Source of the DNA: Paraburkholderia sprentiae WSM5005
Lineage (GTDB): Bacteria > Pseudomonadota > Gammaproteobacteria > Burkholderiales > Burkholderiaceae
Direction of reading: 5' to 3'
DNA length: 64,000 nucleotides
Assembly (NCBI RefSeq): GCF_001865575.2
Contig: NZ_CP017565.2
Span: 372,001 to 436,000, forward strand
Position numbers and translations under genes: made by a program. This document shows, one piece after another, positions 27,694-37,299 of the stretch (position 1 is the stretch's first letter; every line of letters begins with the position of its first letter). Below the pieces are notes generated by a model that did not search any database, was not told the DNA's origin, and saw nothing but the letters and a program-made list of their open reading frames with translations.

Positions 27694-28740
27694 ATGCTCT
27701 GGAGCGTACAACTGCCAGGTTCGCATCCTATCGAAAAGCAACTCGAACTGATCGAACTAGCTGATCAGCTAGGCTTTCACGCCTATTACTTCAACGATGA
27801 GATCTATCATTACGATATTTGGAACGTGATGGCTCAAGCTGCCGTCCGGACAAAAAATATACGGCTCGTGGCTGTCACCAATGTCGTGGTGCAGGATCCT
27901 GTCTATCTGGCGCAGCGGTTGCTCACTGTCGACATGGTGTCGAATGGGCGCGCCGAAGCCCTCTATTCGATCGGCAGCGTGCCGATGCTGAAGCAATTCG
28001 GTGTCGATATGGAGCAACTCAAGCCGATCGGTAGGCTTCGCGAGGCCCAGAAAGTGCTTCGCCAGTTTCTGGATACTTCGGAAATTACGTTCGAGGGGAA
28101 ATACTATAAGTACACCGGGATCTCGACTTCAGCTCACAAGATTCAAGATCAAATTCCGCTGACGATGGGCGGTATTAAGGGTCCCAAGACCTTCGAAGTC
28201 GCTGCCGAGATCTCACATGGGCTGATGACCGGCATTCTCTATTCCCGCGAAGCGCTGCGCTACGCCGCCGACCACTTCAAGATCGGCGCCGCGAATGCCG
28301 GCCGCGACTGGAAAAGTCTGAGTCTCGGTGCAGGCATCATTGGCACCATCGGAACCGACGGCGACGCAGCGAGAAATGCCGCGCGCAAAATCGGCGCATT
28401 CTATCTTCCCGCCCTCGGCGACGAGGCCGCGATAAAACATGGCATCGACCCCCAGCGGCTTATTCCGATCCGGGAGGCGTTCCACCGCGGCGACGTCAAG
28501 GCCGCGATCGAGATGACCCCGAACGATATCGCGGATTCGCAGATTCTCGCCACCGGAACGCCGGACGAAGTGGTCAATCAATTGCGCGTGGTAGAGGAGG
28601 AAGGCTATAACCACATCTGCATCGACATTATTGATGCCAGCAGCGTCAAGAACATGACCGGCTTCGATGTGGATGGTATCCCGGATGCGGCGGGTCAACT
28701 CCGCCTTCTTCACGAAAAAGTGCGACCGGCATTCTCGTAG
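27694..28740 (+). CDS. LLM-class, probably F420-dependent, oxidoreductase
   Basis: A 348-residue luciferase-like monooxygenase-fold enzyme resembling F420-dependent Mer-type reductases: MLWSVQLPGSHPIEKQLELIELADQLGFHAYYFNDEIYHYD, NIRLVAVTNVVVQDPVYLAQRLLTVD, SNGRAEALYSIGSVPM, LTMGGIKGPKTFEVAAEISHG. The family uses F420 or FMN; placement downstream of fbiC-npdG makes F420 the better guess. It is encoded 46 bp after the PQQ dehydrogenase, so the two may act on the same compound. An AGGAG precedes the ATG at 27694. The substrate cannot be told. Confidence 0.86.
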   Translation: MLWSVQLPGSHPIEKQLELIELADQLGFHAYYFNDEIYHYDIWNVMAQAAVRTKNIRLVAVTNVVVQDPVYLAQRLLTVDMVSNGRAEALYSIGSVPMLKQFGVDMEQLKPIGRLREAQKVLRQFLDTSEITFEGKYYKYTGISTSAHKIQDQIPLTMGGIKGPKTFEVAAEISHGLMTGILYSREALRYAADHFKIGAANAGRDWKSLSLGAGIIGTIGTDGDAARNAARKIGAFYLPALGDEAAIKHGIDPQRLIPIREAFHRGDVKAAIEMTPNDIADSQILATGTPDEVVNQLRVVEEEGYNHICIDIIDASSVKNMTGFDVDGIPDAAGQLRLLHEKVRPAFS

Positions 28741-28794
28741 AGAAAGTGCCAAGGTGGCATCAAAACAAAGGATCGTCGGCGGAATCTGTGGGTG

Positions 28795-29542
28795 ATTTGA
28801 GGCAATTCCGTGTCCGCCGTCACGTTTGTTGACGCGCAGCATGGCTGCGCAGTTGGGCAGTGGGGCAGTGGGGCGTGATTCTCGCGACTAGCGACGGCGG
28901 TGAGACCTGGCAGAAGCAGCGCATGGACATTTCGGTGGGCCAGCCGCTGTTTCCGGTGCACTTCACGAACGAGAAGGACGGGATCACGGTGGGCCTGTGG
29001 TCGCTGATGCTCGCAACGCATGACGGGGGGCGACGTGGACAAAGGTGACCGTGCCGAAACCGCCAGGCAGCACTCGTGCGGATCGCAATCTGTATCACAT
29101 TTTTGCGGATCGCCAAGGAGCGCTGTGTTTTCACTCGGAGCAGGGGATGGTGCTCAAGTCGACAGATAGCGGCGCCAACTGGACATATCTGGCGACAGGC
29201 GGCAAAGGCACTCTGTCGGCCGGCGTGGCGATGCCGGATGGACGTATCGTCGTCGGCGGACCACTCGGCAGCCTGTTCGAAAGCACCGATGGCGGGACGA
29301 CGTGGTCGCCCGTGACCACAGGCACGAAAAGCTCGATTACAGATCTCGTTGTAAACGGTAATGAACTAATGGGCGTCGGGCTCGACGGGATGGTGATGAA
29401 GCAGAGAGTGGGTGCCGCAGCGTTCGAGGTTTCTCAACGCCCGGATCGCGCGACGCCGACCGCGGCCCTCTTGGGCGCGGGCGGAAATCTGATTCTGTTT
29501 CCCCACGAAGCGTGCTGCGGACGCCGTAAGAAAGGGAATTAA
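28795..29542 (+). pseudogene. Ycf48-like beta-propeller protein, truncated and frameshifted
   Basis: A decayed paralogue of the intact gene at 51083-52060. Pieces read VSAVTFVDAQHG, GVILATSDGGETWQKQRMDIS, VGLWSLMLATHDGG and, after a frameshift near 29030, KPPGSTRADRNLYHIFAD to GVGLDGMVMKQ. An 8-bp tandem duplication of GGCAGTGG near 28856-28872 causes another shift. The signal peptide and first blade are missing. It lies between the LLM gene and pqqA and is transcribed with them. Confidence 0.8.
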
Positions 29543-29546
29543 AAAC

Positions 29547-29565
29547 TTAGTATCAGGAATACTAA
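29547..29565. promoter_or_regulatory. Palindrome upstream of pqqA
   Basis: TTAGTAT-CAGGA-ATACTAA is a perfect 7-bp inverted repeat with a 5-bp spacer, about 180 bp before pqqA. A second, wider repeat follows (GACTCGA at 29572-29578 and TCGAGTC at 29600-29606). These could be binding sites of a regulator of the pqq operon. No such regulator is encoded next to it. Confidence 0.45.
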
Positions 29566-29747
29566 CTATATGACTCGAGCGTTTTTAGATGTGGTACTGT
29601 CGAGTCGGGGCGAATTGTGCATGCTGAGCGTTGTCCGGACCACGTCCAACGGCTGCACGATGTGCTTCGTGTTTGCTTTTTTGTTGTCTGTCGTTCGTGC
29701 ATTGCACGGTACTTCCGTTCCTTCCATCTACTTAGAGGAGTTCAACC

Positions 29748-29819
29748 ATGTGGACCAAGCCCGCATTTACCGATCTGCGTCTCGGCTTTGAAGTCACGAT
29801 GTACATTTCGAACCGTTGA
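29748..29819 (+). CDS. pqqA: PQQ precursor peptide PqqA
   Basis: A 23-residue peptide, MWTKPAFTDLRLGFEVTMYI plus SNR. It holds the invariant Glu and Tyr in E-V-T-M-Y that PqqE cross-links and that become the PQQ backbone. GAGGAG at 29735-29740 is a strong ribosome binding site for the ATG at 29748. It is first in pqqABCDE. A hairpin between pqqA and pqqB probably lets the peptide be made in excess over the enzymes. Confidence 0.97.
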   Translation: MWTKPAFTDLRLGFEVTMYISNR

Positions 29820-29842
29820 TCCGTAGCATCGAAGGTTGCGAG

Positions 29843-29869
29843 AGCCCCGCTATGCCGGGGCTTTCCTCT
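29843..29869 (+). terminator. Hairpin attenuator between pqqA and pqqB
   Basis: AGCCCCG (29843-29849) and CGGGGCT (29856-29862) form a perfect GC-rich stem with a 6-nt loop, followed by pyrimidine-rich TTCCTCT. It sits 23 bp after the pqqA stop. In many pqq operons partial termination here keeps pqqA transcripts far above pqqB-E. Confidence 0.75.
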
Positions 29870-29900
29870 GATTCACGCAGTGCGCAGTTTCTGGGCAAGC

Positions 29901-30812
29901 ATGCATATTCAAATTCTCGGCTCCGCGGCAGGCGGCGGCTTTCCTCAATGGAACTGCAATTGCGTGAATTGCGCGGGCTTTCGTGAAGGCCGCATACGCG
30001 CCTCTGCGCGTACCCAGTCGTCGATCGCTATTTCGGACGAAGGCGTGGAATGGGTACTGTGCAATGCATCGCCAGACATCCGTGCACAGCTGTCAGGCTT
30101 CCCGCCGATGCAGCCGGGCCGCGCGCCGCGCGATACAGGCATCGGCGCTATCGTGCTGATGGACAGCCAGGTCGATCATACGACCGGCCTGCTAAGCCTG
30201 CGTGAAGGCTGCCCACATGAGGTCTGGTGCACTGACACCGTTCACGAGGATCTGAGCACTGGTTTTCCGCTCTTTCCAATGCTCTCGCACTGGAACGGCG
30301 GCCTATGCTGGAACCCGATCGTCTCGGGCACGGCATTCGTCGTTCCCGTATGCCCCAACCTGCGCTTCATGCCGTTTGCGCTACGCAGTGCGGCCCCGCC
30401 GTTTTCGCCGCATCGCAACGACCCGCATCCGGGCGACAACATCGGCCTCGTGATCGAGGACTTGCGCACAGGCGGCAAGCTGTTCTATGCGCCCGGACTT
30501 GGCGAGGTGGACGACGCCCTGCTCGGCCGCATGCGTGGTACCGATTGCCTGCTGATCGATGGCACGCTCTGGACCGACGACGAAATGCGGGGCTGCGGCG
30601 TGGGCGCACGCACGGGCCGCGAGATGGGACATCTCGCGCAAATCGGCGCCGGTGGCATGCTTGAGGTGCTCGATCAGTTTCCACACGTGCGCAAGGTTCT
30701 CACGCACATCAACAACACGAATCCGATTCTTGACGAAGACTCGCCCGAGCGCGCGGAACTCGTACGACGCAACGTGGAAGTCGCTTTCGACGGCATGAGC
30801 ATCGTGCTATAG
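29901..30812 (+). CDS. pqqB: PqqB, PQQ biosynthesis hydroxylase
   Basis: A 303-residue metallo-beta-lactamase-fold protein of exact family length. It begins [21 protein letters not shown] and has [18 protein letters not shown] (metal-binding Asp/His) and [18 protein letters not shown] near the end. PqqB is held to be an iron-dependent tyrosine hydroxylase acting before PqqC. I chose the ATG at 29901 because it opens the conserved start; an in-frame GTG at 29880 adds seven unsupported residues. It lies downstream of the pqqA attenuator. Confidence 0.96.
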   Translation: MHIQILGSAAGGGFPQWNCNCVNCAGFREGRIRASARTQSSIAISDEGVEWVLCNASPDIRAQLSGFPPMQPGRAPRDTGIGAIVLMDSQVDHTTGLLSLREGCPHEVWCTDTVHEDLSTGFPLFPMLSHWNGGLCWNPIVSGTAFVVPVCPNLRFMPFALRSAAPPFSPHRNDPHPGDNIGLVIEDLRTGGKLFYAPGLGEVDDALLGRMRGTDCLLIDGTLWTDDEMRGCGVGARTGREMGHLAQIGAGGMLEVLDQFPHVRKVLTHINNTNPILDEDSPERAELVRRNVEVAFDGMSIVL

Positions 30813-30884
30813 ATATTTGCTGCACACGCGTGCGGCGTGTTACCAGGCTGCCGCAATTCTGTCGCAAAGCCACAGGAGAGATTC

Positions 30885-31637
30885 ATGACAAAATCCGCCC
30901 TCACAACCGAACAGTTCGAACGGGCCCTGCGCGCGAAAGGCACTTACTATCACATTCACCATCCTTATCACGTGGCCATGTACGAAGGTCGCGCGACCCG
31001 GGAGCAAATCCAAGGGTGGGTGGCGAACCGCTTCTACTATCAGGTCAATATTCCTGCGAAAGACGCGGCGATTCTCGCCAATTGTCCCGACCGCGAAGTG
31101 CGCCGGTTGTGGATCCAGCGTCTACTCGACCACGACGGCGCGCCGGGCGAAGATGGCGGTATCGAGGCATGGCTCCATCTGGGGAAGGCCGTCGGGCTCG
31201 ATCCCGACCAGTTGCGCGCGCAGGAGCTGGTGTTGCCCGGCGTGCGCTTCGCGGTGGACGCCTATGTCAACTTCGCACGGCGTGCGAACTGGCACGAAGC
31301 GGCCAGCAGTTCGCTCACGGAACTGTTTGCACCGCAGATTCACCAGTCGCGCCTCGACACCTGGCCCCAGCACTACCCGTGGATCGATCCACGCGGCTAC
31401 GAATATTTCCGCTCGCGACTGAGCCAGGCGCGGCGCGACGTCGAGCACGGCCTGCAAATCACGCTGCAGCATTACACGACCTTTGAAAGCCAGCAGCGCA
31501 TGCTCGAAATCCTTCAGTTCAAACTCGACATTCTCTGGACCATGCTCGACGCGATGTCGATGGCCTACGAACTCGGCCGCCCACCTTATCATACGGTGAC
31601 AGACAAACGTGCCTGGCACAAAGGAATTGCACTGTGA
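30885..31637 (+). CDS. pqqC: PqqC, pyrroloquinoline-quinone synthase
   Basis: A 250-residue all-helical cofactor-less oxidase that catalyses the final ring closure and eight-electron oxidation to PQQ. Motifs include [62 protein letters not shown] and a C-terminal [31 protein letters not shown] precedes the ATG at 30885, so the in-frame upstream Met at 30837 is rejected. It overlaps pqqD by 4 bp. Confidence 0.97.
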   Translation: MTKSALTTEQFERALRAKGTYYHIHHPYHVAMYEGRATREQIQGWVANRFYYQVNIPAKDAAILANCPDREVRRLWIQRLLDHDGAPGEDGGIEAWLHLGKAVGLDPDQLRAQELVLPGVRFAVDAYVNFARRANWHEAASSSLTELFAPQIHQSRLDTWPQHYPWIDPRGYEYFRSRLSQARRDVEHGLQITLQHYTTFESQQRMLEILQFKLDILWTMLDAMSMAYELGRPPYHTVTDKRAWHKGIAL

Positions 31638-31909
31638 CGTTTCACCGCAAATTAACGCCAGCTTGGCGGCGGGGCTACCGCTTTCAGTTTGAAATCGCCC
31701 AGAATGCCTACGTGGTGCTCTATCCCGAGGGCATGATCAAGCTGAATGAAAGCGCAGGCGCGATTGGTGGACTAATCGACGGTGCGCGCAGCATAGCCGC
31801 CATCATCGACCATCTGAGCATACAGTATCCCGGCGCGCTGGAGCTTGGCGAGGATGTTGAACAGTTCATGTTGGTCGCGCGCGACAAGCACTGGATCGAT
31901 CTTGTCTGA
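31634..31909 (+). CDS. pqqD: PqqD, PqqA peptide chaperone
   Basis: A 91-residue winged-helix-like carrier that binds PqqA and delivers it to PqqE. It reads [38 protein letters not shown] and ends [18 protein letters not shown]. It starts with a GTG inside the pqqC stop (GTGA) and overlaps pqqE by 8 bp, so pqqC-D-E are translationally coupled. Length is normal. Confidence 0.95.
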   Translation: MTFHRKLTPAWRRGYRFQFEIAQNAYVVLYPEGMIKLNESAGAIGGLIDGARSIAAIIDHLSIQYPGALELGEDVEQFMLVARDKHWIDLV

Positions 31910-33080
31910 CGATCACACCACGCACACCGACTTGCATGCATCCACAGGGGCGGCCGATAAAACCAAGATCGGGCTGCCGCTCTGGCTCCTCGCAGAACTC
32001 ACGTACCGCTGCCCGCTTCAGTGTCCGTACTGCTCAAATCCCATCGATTTTGCGCGACAAGGCGAGGAACTTACCACGGAGCAATGGATTCGCGTGATGA
32101 CCGAGGCGCGTGCGATGGGAGCGGCGCAGATTGGCTTTTCGGGCGGCGAACCACTTGTGCGCAGCGATATCGCGCAATTGATCGGTGAGGCGCGCAGGCT
32201 CGGCTACTACACGAACCTGATTACGTCAGGCATCGGCCTGACCGAGCAGAAGGTCGCCGATCTCCAGCACGCCGGACTTGATCACATACAGATCAGCTTC
32301 CAAGCGAGCGACGAAGATATGAATAACATGCTCGCGGGTTCGGGCAAAGCGTACGCTCATAAGCTCGCGATGGCACGGGCAGTGAAGGCGCACGGTTATC
32401 CGATGGTGCTGAACTTCGTCATGCACCGTTACAACATCGATGACGTCGGCCGCATTATCGAGATGTGCATCGCGCTCGAGGCGGATTTCGTCGAACTCGC
32501 CACATGCCAGTTCTATGGTTGGGCCAAACTCAACAGTGCGCTACTGCTGCCCACACGCGCTCAGCTCGAAAAGGCTGAGCGCATCACCAACGAGTACCGA
32601 ACGAAGATGGAGGCGATCGGCAGTCCGTGCAAGCTCATTTTCGTGACGCCTGATTACTACGAGGAACGCCCTAAGCCATGCATGGCCGGTTGGGGCGCTA
32701 TCTTTCTCCTCGTCACGCCCGACGGCACCGCATTGCCGTGCCACAGCGCTCGGCAGTTGCCGATCGAGTTTCCGAACGTGCGCGTTCACGATTTGCGCCA
32801 CATTTGGTACGACTCGTTCGGCTTTAACCGCTTTCGCGGCGACAGGTGGATGCCTGAGCCATGCCGTTCCTGCGAGGAAAAGGAAAAGGACTTCGGCGGC
32901 TGTCGCTGCCAAGCCTTCATGCTGACTGGCGACGCAGCCAACGCTGACCCCGTATGCGGGAAGTCGCCTGAGCACCGTATCATAGTGCAAGTCCGCAACG
33001 AGTCTTCAAAGCCTGTCCAACCAATAAACCGGCTGATCTTTCGCAATGACCGAAACTCGCGCAAGCTCGACAAGTCCTGA
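31902..33080 (+). CDS. pqqE: PqqE, radical SAM enzyme
   Basis: A 392-residue radical-SAM/SPASM enzyme that makes the carbon-carbon cross-link between Glu and Tyr of PqqA. The SAM cluster motif CPLQCPYC has C37, C41 and C44. Then come [13 protein letters not shown] and the SPASM cysteines in CMAGWG, LPCHSA and [19 protein letters not shown] prefer the TTG at 31902 (SDDHTTHTD follows), which overlaps pqqD by 8 bp; an upstream start at 31845 would overlap pqqD by 65 bp. The final 25 residues overlap the start of a broken peptidase gene. Confidence 0.95.
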   Translation: MSDDHTTHTDLHASTGAADKTKIGLPLWLLAELTYRCPLQCPYCSNPIDFARQGEELTTEQWIRVMTEARAMGAAQIGFSGGEPLVRSDIAQLIGEARRLGYYTNLITSGIGLTEQKVADLQHAGLDHIQISFQASDEDMNNMLAGSGKAYAHKLAMARAVKAHGYPMVLNFVMHRYNIDDVGRIIEMCIALEADFVELATCQFYGWAKLNSALLLPTRAQLEKAERITNEYRTKMEAIGSPCKLIFVTPDYYEERPKPCMAGWGAIFLLVTPDGTALPCHSARQLPIEFPNVRVHDLRHIWYDSFGFNRFRGDRWMPEPCRSCEEKEKDFGGCRCQAFMLTGDAANADPVCGKSPEHRIIVQVRNESSKPVQPINRLIFRNDRNSRKLDKS

Positions 33081-34213
33081 CTTCGTGTCGGCCGAACAGG
33101 CGGTCGCGGCACGAAAAAATTTCGTGGAACTCGTGGCGTGGTCGAGCGGCGTGTTCTGGAGTACATACGATCCGAATGATACCGCGTGCCATGTTTGGCA
33201 ATGGCAACAGGGCTCCCCGCCGCGCTGCGTCACACGCAATGGCTTCAGCGTGCACGGCCGTGTTTACACTTGCCGCGAAATTTAGCCGCTTCCGCAGTCT
33301 CGCCGCCGACAAGGAGTGGTTCTACTGCATCGCTGCTTCGCCTACTTGCCCCCGCCGCCGTGCTTGCAATCGAACGCCGAGGACATCAAGTGAAAGTGCT
33401 AGCCGAAGTCTCGCCGATGATGCCCGAAGAACGCATTCCGCAGCCAGAAGTCCTGCGGTTTCCGAGTGGCAGCAGTGAGGCGCATGCGTACTTCTACGCG
33501 CCGGAGTTTGCCCAAAGGTTGCCGCCAGTCATCGTCTTCATTCACGGCCGCCCTACCTCCCACCTGCTATCCGGTGTTCGACTCCCGCATTCCGTACTGG
33601 ACGCAACGAGGGTTCGCAGTCGTCAATCTGAACTATCGCGGGAGCACCGGATATGGCCGCGGCTTTCAGGAGTCGCTCCGGCGGAACTGGGGCATAACCG
33701 AGGTCGACGACGCGTGCGAGTCCGTCGCCCATCTCGCCGCGCGGCAGCGCATTGACCGCGCGCGTGCGTTCATCCGCGGCAGTAGCGCGGGTGGCTACAC
33801 TGCGCTTTGTGCGCTCGCGTTTCGCAGAGTGTTCTGCGGCGGGGGGTGGCCTGTACGGCGTCAGCGATCCACTCACGCTCGGCCGTCGCACGCACAAGTT
33901 CGAGGCCGATTATCTGGCCTGGCTGATCGGCGATGCGGTTGCTGACCGCGAGCGCTATCTGGCGCGCACGCCACTGCTGCACGCGCATCGGATCGAGGTG
34001 CAGGTGATCTTCTTCCGGGGCGAACTCGATGCCGTCGTTACGACCGACCAGACACGCAGCGTGGTGGCTGCGTTAAAGGCAAACTGTGTGACCGTCCAGG
34101 CGCACTATTATGTCGATGAGCGCCACGGTTTTCGAAAGGAAGTGAATCTCGCGCACGCACTCCAGGCAGAATACGCGTTCTACCGTGGGGTTCTCGGGCA
34201 CCCCGCGGAATGA
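33046..34213 (+). pseudogene. S9 prolyl-oligopeptidase (PqqH-like), multiply frameshifted
   Basis: Four frames carry parts of an S9 peptidase: SAEQAVAARKNFVELVAWSSGVFWSTYDP near the start, RRGHQVKVLAEVSP, then the catalytic region GFAVVNLNYRGSTGYGRGFQ and IRGSSAGGYTALCALAF (nucleophile Ser in GSSAG), and finally VQVIFFRGELDAVV and DERHGFRKEVN with the Asp and His regions. At least three frameshifts separate them. Some pqq operons end with such a peptidase gene (pqqH in Pseudomonas), proposed to help process PqqA. The ATG at 33046 lies inside pqqE. Confidence 0.78.
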
Positions 34214-35302
34214 ACGGAATCTGTGCGCACGTACTCGAACCCTCAGGCCGGATCGTTCCAGCGTGGCAAGAGCTGAAGGTAACTGCAGGCTTTGTTGCGC
34301 AGCTTGTAGCTTCTAGACGAGGTCGCTGATGCGTGCCATGCGATCACCGAAGACGCCGCGCAGCGCTTCGCAAGGACGGAATCCGTCGAACCGGTATGCG
34401 TCGGAAAGACGCTTGACGTGCGTGAAGTAGCCATCGCGAAATCATGCCCGATTTCGCGAGGCCATCAAGACGCGCAAACCCCTGCCCCGATTGGCTCTCC
34501 GACGTTTTCATCATGGAAAACCGTCACACTTTTCCGCAAAGATCCGTTTTCCCTACGGACACGCGATTTGTCACGCCGCTTCGCTGGCTGTAAGGGAACG
34601 TATCAGTCCGAGACTGATCGATGGTGCTGATGTGCGCCTTTTGCTCAATCGCGACGGCGCGCAACTGGACTAGAGCATCACCCGGTGATCGCCTGATCGA
34701 CGACTCCGGCTTGAGCCGAAGTTGTGGTAACTGCCTGCATGCATCCGACGGTGCGGCGATCCGCGCTGTCTGCGGGGCAAGCAGGCTTTCCCACATTTGC
34801 TCGGCTGACACCGACCCACGGTACAGAGAATGACACCATCAACGCAGTTGAGCAACGCAACATTTGTTCAACTTTATCGTCGAAGAGCTTCATCAGCGTG
34901 AACCTGAAGGCTTATCACGCAGCGGTACGATGCTCATCGCTTCGCAAAACCAGCGCGAGGATTCGCTCGGGCGTGCTGGACCAGAAGCTCGATGCCATCG
35001 CACGCGCCACCGCTATTCCAGAGCATCTCGTGCCACAGTTGTATCTTTTACACCGCAAGCGAGAAACCTCCGTCGCGTTCTGGCAAGCGTGGAACCGGTT
35101 GCTTGCCGCCATGGGCCGCAAGGAGTTCACGCTACTCGAACTCGGCCCGGTGCAGCCTCAGCACATCTGATGCAAGGAGGTCGTAGAAAACCTCTTTTCG
35201 CTTCGCATGCCCATTCTGCAGCTGTGGGCAGGTGATTCAGCTTGGCTGTAACGCAAAAAACTTGGATTTTTGAACCACGCCAAGGAAACCGCTGGTACTA
35301 CC
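34214..35302. other. Decayed stretch with unrecognised fragments
   Basis: About 1.1 kb with no intact gene. A minus-strand fragment at about 34318-34435 reads HVKRLSDAYRFDGFRP and GVFGDRMARISDL, a type of tail often seen next to transposases, but I cannot name it. On the plus strand the end of a frame to 35170 (VLDQKLDAIARATAIPEHLVPQL and GRKEFTLLELGPVQPQ) looks like real protein from an unknown family whose start is lost. No RNA gene is evident. Confidence 0.45.
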
Positions 35303-36214
35303 CTACGCACGATTCGCACTAATTTTGACGTTCGCCAGTGCAGAACCCAGGAGCGCATGGGTCGCAGGGGAATACTCTCGGCTTCGTCTTGCAAGTGCCA
35401 GATACACATTCTCTTCCAATCCACTTACGGGACGGTATCGCAGAGCGCGTGACATCAGAAATTGCATCGACTCGGGCACAAGCACAAGCCCATATCCAGC
35501 GGATGCCATCGTGAGCGCACTGATGAAATCCTGAACACGAATCTCGGCCGCCACTGAAAACCCACCGGAAACGGCAAGTCGTTCTAATGTCAAGCTGAAG
35601 CCCTCGTCTTCCCTCAATTGTGGGGTAATGAAAGTTTCATTCGCGAGATCACTGACATTTAGCTTAACTTTTGAGTTCAACGGATGATCCTCGGCGATCG
35701 CTACCACCAGTCGCTCAGTATGAATGATGGTCGCAGTCAGGCCGGATGGATATTTGCGTCTCGGTCTGAGGATCGCTAGGTCAATTTCCCCTGCAGCAAG
35801 TGCCTCTAGTTGACGCGGCGTGTCCATTCCCACCAGTTCGACCACGACGTCTGGATGTGTCGATCGAAAATCCTTCAGCATCCCGTTGACCAGACCACTA
35901 CTTACGCCGGACGCGACCGAACCTACCCTGACGAAACCTAACTGACCACGCGCCGCAAGGCGGCCGACCTGACCCACCCGCGTGACATGTTGCAACGCGG
36001 CCGTGGCTTCTTCGTACACCATGCGCCCCACTTCGGTCAAAGACACCGGCTGCCGCTTATTGCGATTCAGCAGCCGCGCCCCGACTTCCTTTTCAAGTTT
36101 CAGGACTTGCACGCTGAGCGCCGACTGCGCAATGCCCAGTTCGTCCGCGGCCTTGGCAAAGTGCAAATGATCCGCCAGCGCAACAAAGTATCGAAGCTGA
36201 CGCGTGTCAGGCAT
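35303..36214 (-). CDS. LysR regulator, probably of glaH
   Basis: A 303-residue LysR protein of the HcaR/BenM-like group, starting MPDTRQLRYFVALADHLHFAKAADELGIAQSALSVQVLKLE (HTH, residues 5-60). The effector domain includes DLAILRPRRKYPSGL and GYGLVLVPESMQF. It is divergent from glaH with a 95-bp gap. A perfect TTTAAT-N11-ATTAAA repeat overlaps its start codon, as expected for an autoregulated LysR gene that also activates its divergent neighbour. Its effector is probably glutarate or a related acid (inference). Confidence 0.88.
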   Translation of the reverse strand: MPDTRQLRYFVALADHLHFAKAADELGIAQSALSVQVLKLEKEVGARLLNRNKRQPVSLTEVGRMVYEEATAALQHVTRVGQVGRLAARGQLGFVRVGSVASGVSSGLVNGMLKDFRSTHPDVVVELVGMDTPRQLEALAAGEIDLAILRPRRKYPSGLTATIIHTERLVVAIAEDHPLNSKVKLNVSDLANETFITPQLREDEGFSLTLERLAVSGGFSVAAEIRVQDFISALTMASAGYGLVLVPESMQFLMSRALRYRPVSGLEENVYLALARRSREYSPATHALLGSALANVKISANRA

Positions 36215-36236
36215 TTAATCACCCCGATGCATTAAA
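36214..36236. promoter_or_regulatory. LysR box between lysR and glaH
   Basis: TTTAAT (36214-36219), an 11-bp spacer and ATTAAA (36231-36236) form a perfect T-N11-A LysR recognition box. It overlaps the regulator's own start codon and lies 74 bp upstream of the glaH start. This geometry fits autorepression with activation of the divergent gene. A second, weaker ATC-N5-GAT symmetry lies within the spacer. Confidence 0.6.
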
Positions 36237-36309
36237 ACTTCGGTTTTGGAATCTTTATCATATCAAACTATTGGTGTCCAATGAGTCTTTCCAGACGCTG
36301 GGTGCCACC

Positions 36310-37239
36310 ATGAACGCTCCTCTTTCCGCAACAGCCTTCGCGACCACAATCGACAACTTCGAAGTTCGTCGGCACGAGACACATCATCGTATCAAGGTGA
36401 TCGATATCGACGATAAGGCACTTCGCCTCTTTCTGGACGAAGCCCGGCACGTCGAAGTTCAGAACCTCGAATACGTTCCCTTCATGCGGTTTTACCTGGG
36501 AGGGCTTCTCGCTAGACATGCAGGCGAGACCTTCGCATCAACACTTCTCACTCTTGTCCGTGATCGACGGTTCGGAGGATTCACCGTCGGACTGAAGAAT
36601 TTGACAGAAGACCCTGATGATTTCGTCCGGTTTGGCTCGGCCATCGGGCACCTTTTGGGACCGGCTAATCACGATGCGATGTCGGGAAATTATTACGCCC
36701 GCTTCCTCGTCAAACATACCGACGATAGCGACTCGTACCTCCGGCAGGCATACCGTCTCTTCACTCTGCATACCGACGGGACCTTTGTTTCAGACGCCAC
36801 TGACTGGCTGCTGATGATGAAGTTTGAAGAAAAAAACGCGGTCGGTGGGGAATCACGCTTCCTGCATCTCGACGACTGGAATGAGGTTGATCAGTTTTCC
36901 TATCATCGCCTCGGCTCCAAGCCGTTTCTCTACAAATCTCCTGGGTCGAAAAATGTAACCGAAGTTATCGAGCGTCCTCTTTTCTTCCATGGAGAATTTG
37001 GTCTTTCAATGTCCTTCATCGATCAGTTTGTGCAGCCGACGAATCTCGAAGAAGCCCTCTTCCTGCGCGAACTGTCTAACTCGATGGAAGCCTCCGGGGG
37101 AACAAAGGAGGTCGCTTTGCCCGTCGGTGAACTTGTCGTTTTGAACAACTATTTTTATCTGCACGGTCGTGCACCGTTTGAGCGTAATGAATCCCTTCAC
37201 CGTGAACTCATGCGGATACGCGGAATGCTGGTCTCTTAA
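36310..37239 (+). CDS. glaH: Glutarate 2-hydroxylase (CsiD/GlaH family)
   Basis: A 309-residue Fe(II)/2-oxoglutarate dioxygenase clearly resembling Escherichia coli GlaH (CsiD): AMSGNYYARFLVKHTDDSDSYLR, TLHTDGTFVSDATDWLLMMK, FLHLDDWNEVDQF, SKNVTEV and the C-terminal LNNYFYLHGRAPF with HRELMRIRG. Iron ligands are H154, D156 and H285. The known reaction converts glutarate to L-2-hydroxyglutarate. I chose the ATG at 36310; an upstream TTG at 36271 is less likely. The next gene, 60 bp on, encodes an FMN 2-hydroxyacid dehydrogenase, which fits oxidation of the product. Confidence 0.93.
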   Translation: MNAPLSATAFATTIDNFEVRRHETHHRIKVIDIDDKALRLFLDEARHVEVQNLEYVPFMRFYLGGLLARHAGETFASTLLTLVRDRRFGGFTVGLKNLTEDPDDFVRFGSAIGHLLGPANHDAMSGNYYARFLVKHTDDSDSYLRQAYRLFTLHTDGTFVSDATDWLLMMKFEEKNAVGGESRFLHLDDWNEVDQFSYHRLGSKPFLYKSPGSKNVTEVIERPLFFHGEFGLSMSFIDQFVQPTNLEEALFLRELSNSMEASGGTKEVALPVGELVVLNNYFYLHGRAPFERNESLHRELMRIRGMLVS

Positions 37240-37299
37240 TACTTCAGCTTTGCTGCGACGACGCTTGCGCGTCGCCGCGTATTTTCGGCAGGATCCCCC

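Noticed and set aside
28741..29542. Working Ycf48-like gene in the cofactor island
   Set aside because: The signal peptide is missing and at least two frameshifts, one from an 8-bp duplication, break the frame.
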